A stretch of DNA of 7,594 bases from CAYMEV01 sp964431655 [NCBI: uncultured bacterium] (GTDB lineage Bacteria; CAYMEV01), in assembly GCA_964431655.1 (NCBI GenBank), contig CAYSKJ010000148.1, forward strand, positions 1 through 7,594, written 5' to 3'. This document shows, piece by piece, positions 5,866-7,594 of the stretch. The notes under the pieces are model-generated. The model made no database searches. It saw only the letters and a list, made by a program, of their open reading frames with translations, and was not told the origin of the DNA. Each line of letters starts with the position of its first letter. Position 1 is the first letter of the stretch. Both the position numbers and the translations under genes were made by a program.

Positions 5866-6618
5866 TCAGATATTTGCCCTTTTCGAATATTCTTCAGCAA
5901 TTTTTTCAGCTAAATTCTTTGCATATGGAGATCCGTTTTTTTGGTAAAAATCTTTCACTTCCTCAAGGCTTTGAATTTCCTCAATATTTTTCATTCCAGC
6001 CATATCAGCCACTAATTCCCTTAATATTACCCTCTTTTCTGAAAATATAACAATTCCCATGCTATCCGAGGGATTTCCAAAGCCATCAAAACCGTATCTT
6101 ACCAACAGGTTTTTAAAGCACTTCATAAGCCTTCTGTGTCGGTCCTGTTTTAACGATGGTTTAAGGAAGCCGTCCTTCAGTATGCCATAGTTCTTTATCC
6201 ATGTATAATGGTAATGATAACGAAAAATAGCAATCAATTCGCTGAGTTTTAATTGTTTATTTTTAGGAATAGCATCCCAGGGCGCTTTATTTAGAATACC
6301 CCTGCCAAATTCTTTCTGAAGAGATTCAATTACTTTAGGGTCTGGCGGCAGAGAGGAATTCAGAATTCTTGTACCGGGAAGTATTTCCACCCTAAGAATA
6401 ACAAAGCCGAAAAAACTTGCAATTTTCCAGTTGCAGGTAATATATACGCCATTTCCGAGTAATCCATCACAGGTATATAGGCATCCTGTCTCATCGTCTC
6501 TGAACCAAACACGGAAACCATGGCGGTATATGGACTCAGCCTTATACAGAGAAGTCCCATGATAAAATACATGATTATGAAAATTATTAATAATTTCGTT
6601 TTCATTAAGCTTAAGCAT
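5866..6618 (-). CDS. Putative ADP-ribosyltransferase-fold protein (H-Y type)
   Basis: From ATG 6618 the protein has 250 residues; the frame also allows TTG at 6630, and neither start has a Shine-Dalgarno, so ATG is preferred. No signal peptide or membrane helix is seen, so it is probably cytoplasmic. FYHGTSLYKAESIYRHGF (18-35) carries the histidine (H20) and first helix of the PARP/diphtheria-toxin-like ADP-ribosyltransferase fold. GNGVYITCNWKIASFFG (55-71) carries the tyrosine (Y59) and its helix, and ILRVEI follows as the next strand. A later DGFG...MGIVIFSEKRV (178-197) resembles the last core strand, where the third residue (often E) sits; no E precedes IVIF, so activity or substrate may differ. 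The C-terminal 40 residues are charged and helical. It is more A+T-rich than the polysaccharide genes and stands alone between transposon remnants, suggesting transfer. Toxin, effector or RNA/protein modifier roles are all possible; no antitoxin-like partner is visible. Confidence 0.6.
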   Translation of the reverse strand: MLKLNENEIINNFHNHVFYHGTSLYKAESIYRHGFRVWFRDDETGCLYTCDGLLGNGVYITCNWKIASFFGFVILRVEILPGTRILNSSLPPDPKVIESLQKEFGRGILNKAPWDAIPKNKQLKLSELIAIFRYHYHYTWIKNYGILKDGFLKPSLKQDRHRRLMKCFKNLLVRYGFDGFGNPSDSMGIVIFSEKRVILRELVADMAGMKNIEEIQSLEEVKDFYQKNGSPYAKNLAEKIAEEYSKRANI

Positions 6619-6911
6619 AACTGATATCAATATAGTAAAATTTGGAATCTGTATTTGTGACTGATAGTAAAATCAGTTTTCACCCTTCACCTCAAATCTT
6701 AAAAATCTCAAAAAATCTGATCCATAATACTCAGAACTTGATAATATTCTGCTTATATTTTTGAAATCTTAATAATCTTAGGCAATGACTTCTGATGAGT
6801 CTATAAAATATTACCAAAATTGTTTAATGTATAGGATTTTTGGCATCTTTTAAGGCAAGAATAACAATAGCTTCCCCTTGATTATTATAAATCCTGATAA
6901 AAAATATTTAT
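6619..6911. other. A+T-rich intergenic region upstream of the ADP-ribosyltransferase-like gene
   Basis: I find no supportable gene here. It must contain the promoter of the leftward gene at 6618; TACTAT around 6638-6633 on the minus strand is a possible -10 box without a good -35. A 10-bp direct repeat ATAGTAAAAT (6632-6641 and 6664-6673) lies 32 bases apart, close to three helical turns, within that likely promoter zone. Around 6694-6720 the motif AAATCT recurs three times in A-rich sequence. The right portion may include the outer end of the neighbouring IS91-type element, but I cannot recognise a boundary. Confidence 0.3.
6632..6673. repeat. Paired 10-bp direct repeat in a likely promoter region
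   Basis: ATAGTAAAAT is present at 6632-6641 and again at 6664-6673, with a 32-bp period. Its position immediately upstream of the 6618 start would suit a regulator binding two sites on one face of the helix, but in A+T-rich DNA chance is a serious alternative. Confidence 0.35.
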
Positions 6912-7440
6912 CTATACAGGAGCAGAAGCTCTTAGGTATTCATGAGGTGATGCCCTTGATTCTATGACAGGTATTTCTGTAGGATATATACCTATATGTT
7001 TTAATATCTTTATAATCTCATGCCTTTCCTGAATAAAGGCTATTATTTTCATATCAAAGCTGCAGACGAAAAAACGCGACATTTCAATGGATCTACCTCA
7101 TATACCCCGTATATCAGCATTGTCCATTTTCCTGCGGAAAGATCTATTATCTGGAGAGTTTTTCAATAGCTTTATATTCTTATCTATACACTTTTTTTCT
7201 CTTTTGCTCCTGGTAACATTGAAATATTATCCGTAATACTGGTTAATTCAAAATTCATCGAGATCTGGAATATATAAAGAGACTGTGAAGAAATTTAATG
7301 GTATCTGTTTAACTTATGATATATTTTGCAAATAGCCTTAAACCAGAACACTAGAATGAGGTAAAGTTATGTATTTGATATTACGGTAAACTATCCTTAT
7401 AACCTAAAAATCTCCTATAAAACATATATACGATAAATCC
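6912..7440 (-). pseudogene. IS91-family transposase, degenerate C-terminal part
   Basis: No single frame is open, but joined frames on the minus strand give a recognisable IS91-type (Y2 rolling-circle) transposase tail. From about 7290 one frame reads IPLNFFTVSLYIPDLDEF, a TGA (7250-7248), INQYYG, a TAA (7229-7227), then YFNVTRSKREKK and LLKNSPDNRSFRRK. After an extra A in the run 7130-7127 it continues KWTMLIYGVYEVDPLKCRV. An apparent 8-base insertion (7074-7067) splits the CxxC; the frame then resumes VCSFDMKIIAFIQERHEII, IKILKHIGIYPTEIP and VIESRASPHEY, to TAG at 6914-6912. This matches the family signature RYYG.YSN..RGKRKK followed by W..LI.KVYEVDPL.CP.C...M.IIAFI. Similarity fades beyond 7290; YIC...F.VIRIVY near 7430-7390 may be the decayed catalytic-tyrosine region. 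It is non-functional and much more decayed than the IS21 remnant. Confidence 0.75.
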
Positions 7441-7594
7441 GAGCAAAAATCAAGAGAAACACTATAAGAATCACAGCTCATTATCTAATTTTTTTCTCTA
7501 AGTAATTAAAAAAGAGGAATTCCATTATATTTTATGTATTTTTGAAGCTTTAGGACCACTTTTATGTAGTAAAATTGCCTGTTCTTACGCACCT
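7441..7594. other. A+T-rich tail with no recognisable gene
   Basis: All six frames are broken by stops. It may hold the continuation of the decayed IS91-type transposase upstream of its catalytic region on the minus strand, but I could not align enough residues to claim it. Confidence 0.3.

Noticed and set aside
6360-6605. Second minus-strand frame with a hydrophobic N-terminus inside the ADP-ribosyltransferase-like gene
   Set aside because: It lies wholly within the better supported frame, which contains the YHGTS and GNGVYIT motifs, and has no ribosome binding site of its own.
5866-6618. DarT-type DNA ADP-ribosyltransferase of a DarTG system
   Set aside because: The start motif YHGTS and the GNGVYIT block fit the general H-Y class better than DarT motifs, and no macrodomain antitoxin gene lies next to it in the window.
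6785-6853. Short plus-strand peptide of 22 codons
   Set aside because: There is no ribosome binding site and the surrounding sequence is A+T-rich, so a frame this short is expected by chance.

Overview
The window looks like a piece of chromosome from a Gram-negative (diderm) bacterium whose phylum I cannot name. The evidence is a lipid-linked surface polysaccharide initiating enzyme, several exported proteins, and AGGAG-type ribosome binding sites. Its left 4.5 kb is dense, well-kept coding sequence of moderate G+C. Its right 3 kb is visibly A+T-rich, carries broken mobile elements, and holds only one intact gene.

Left part (1-4525): a leftward run of four genes reads, in transcription order, polyprenyl glycosylphosphotransferase (WcaJ type, 3445-2075), non-hydrolysing UDP-GlcNAc 2-epimerase wecB (2065-944), a conserved membrane-anchored protein of unknown function (947-357), then after a 92-bp gap the signal peptide and N-terminus of an exported TldD/PmbA-like protein that runs off the left edge. 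The first three are tightly packed (9-bp gap, then a 4-bp ATGA overlap) and form an apparent operon. A DUF354 (GT-B-like) gene is transcribed divergently from a 75-bp intergenic region that holds a perfect 9-bp palindrome. Together the first genes can start a repeat unit on undecaprenyl phosphate and supply UDP-ManNAc, so this is one edge of an exopolysaccharide/O-antigen-type locus.

Middle part (4526-5605): a broken IS21-family element. Its istA reading frame is recognisable from the helix-turn-helix through the D-D-E core, but it has a frameshift near 5245, an in-frame TAA at 4583-4581, a missing 3' end and no istB. Its outer end, with two tandem 18-bp terminal motifs, cuts a short leftward gene whose signal peptide and first mature residues survive (5605-5459).

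Right part (5606-7594): a solitary leftward gene (6618-5866) encodes a protein with the H and Y signature of the PARP/diphtheria-toxin-like ADP-ribosyltransferase fold. Beyond it lies a heavily decayed IS91-family transposase. It can be reconstructed from about 7290 to 6912 after allowing two stop codons and two frame disruptions, and probably starts further right. The ADP-ribosyltransferase-like gene is thus an isolated accessory gene between two dead transposons.

The most informative observations beyond simple gene calls are the truncated secreted-protein stub, the two reconstructed transposase pseudogenes, and the ADP-ribosyltransferase-like candidate with no obvious third catalytic residue.
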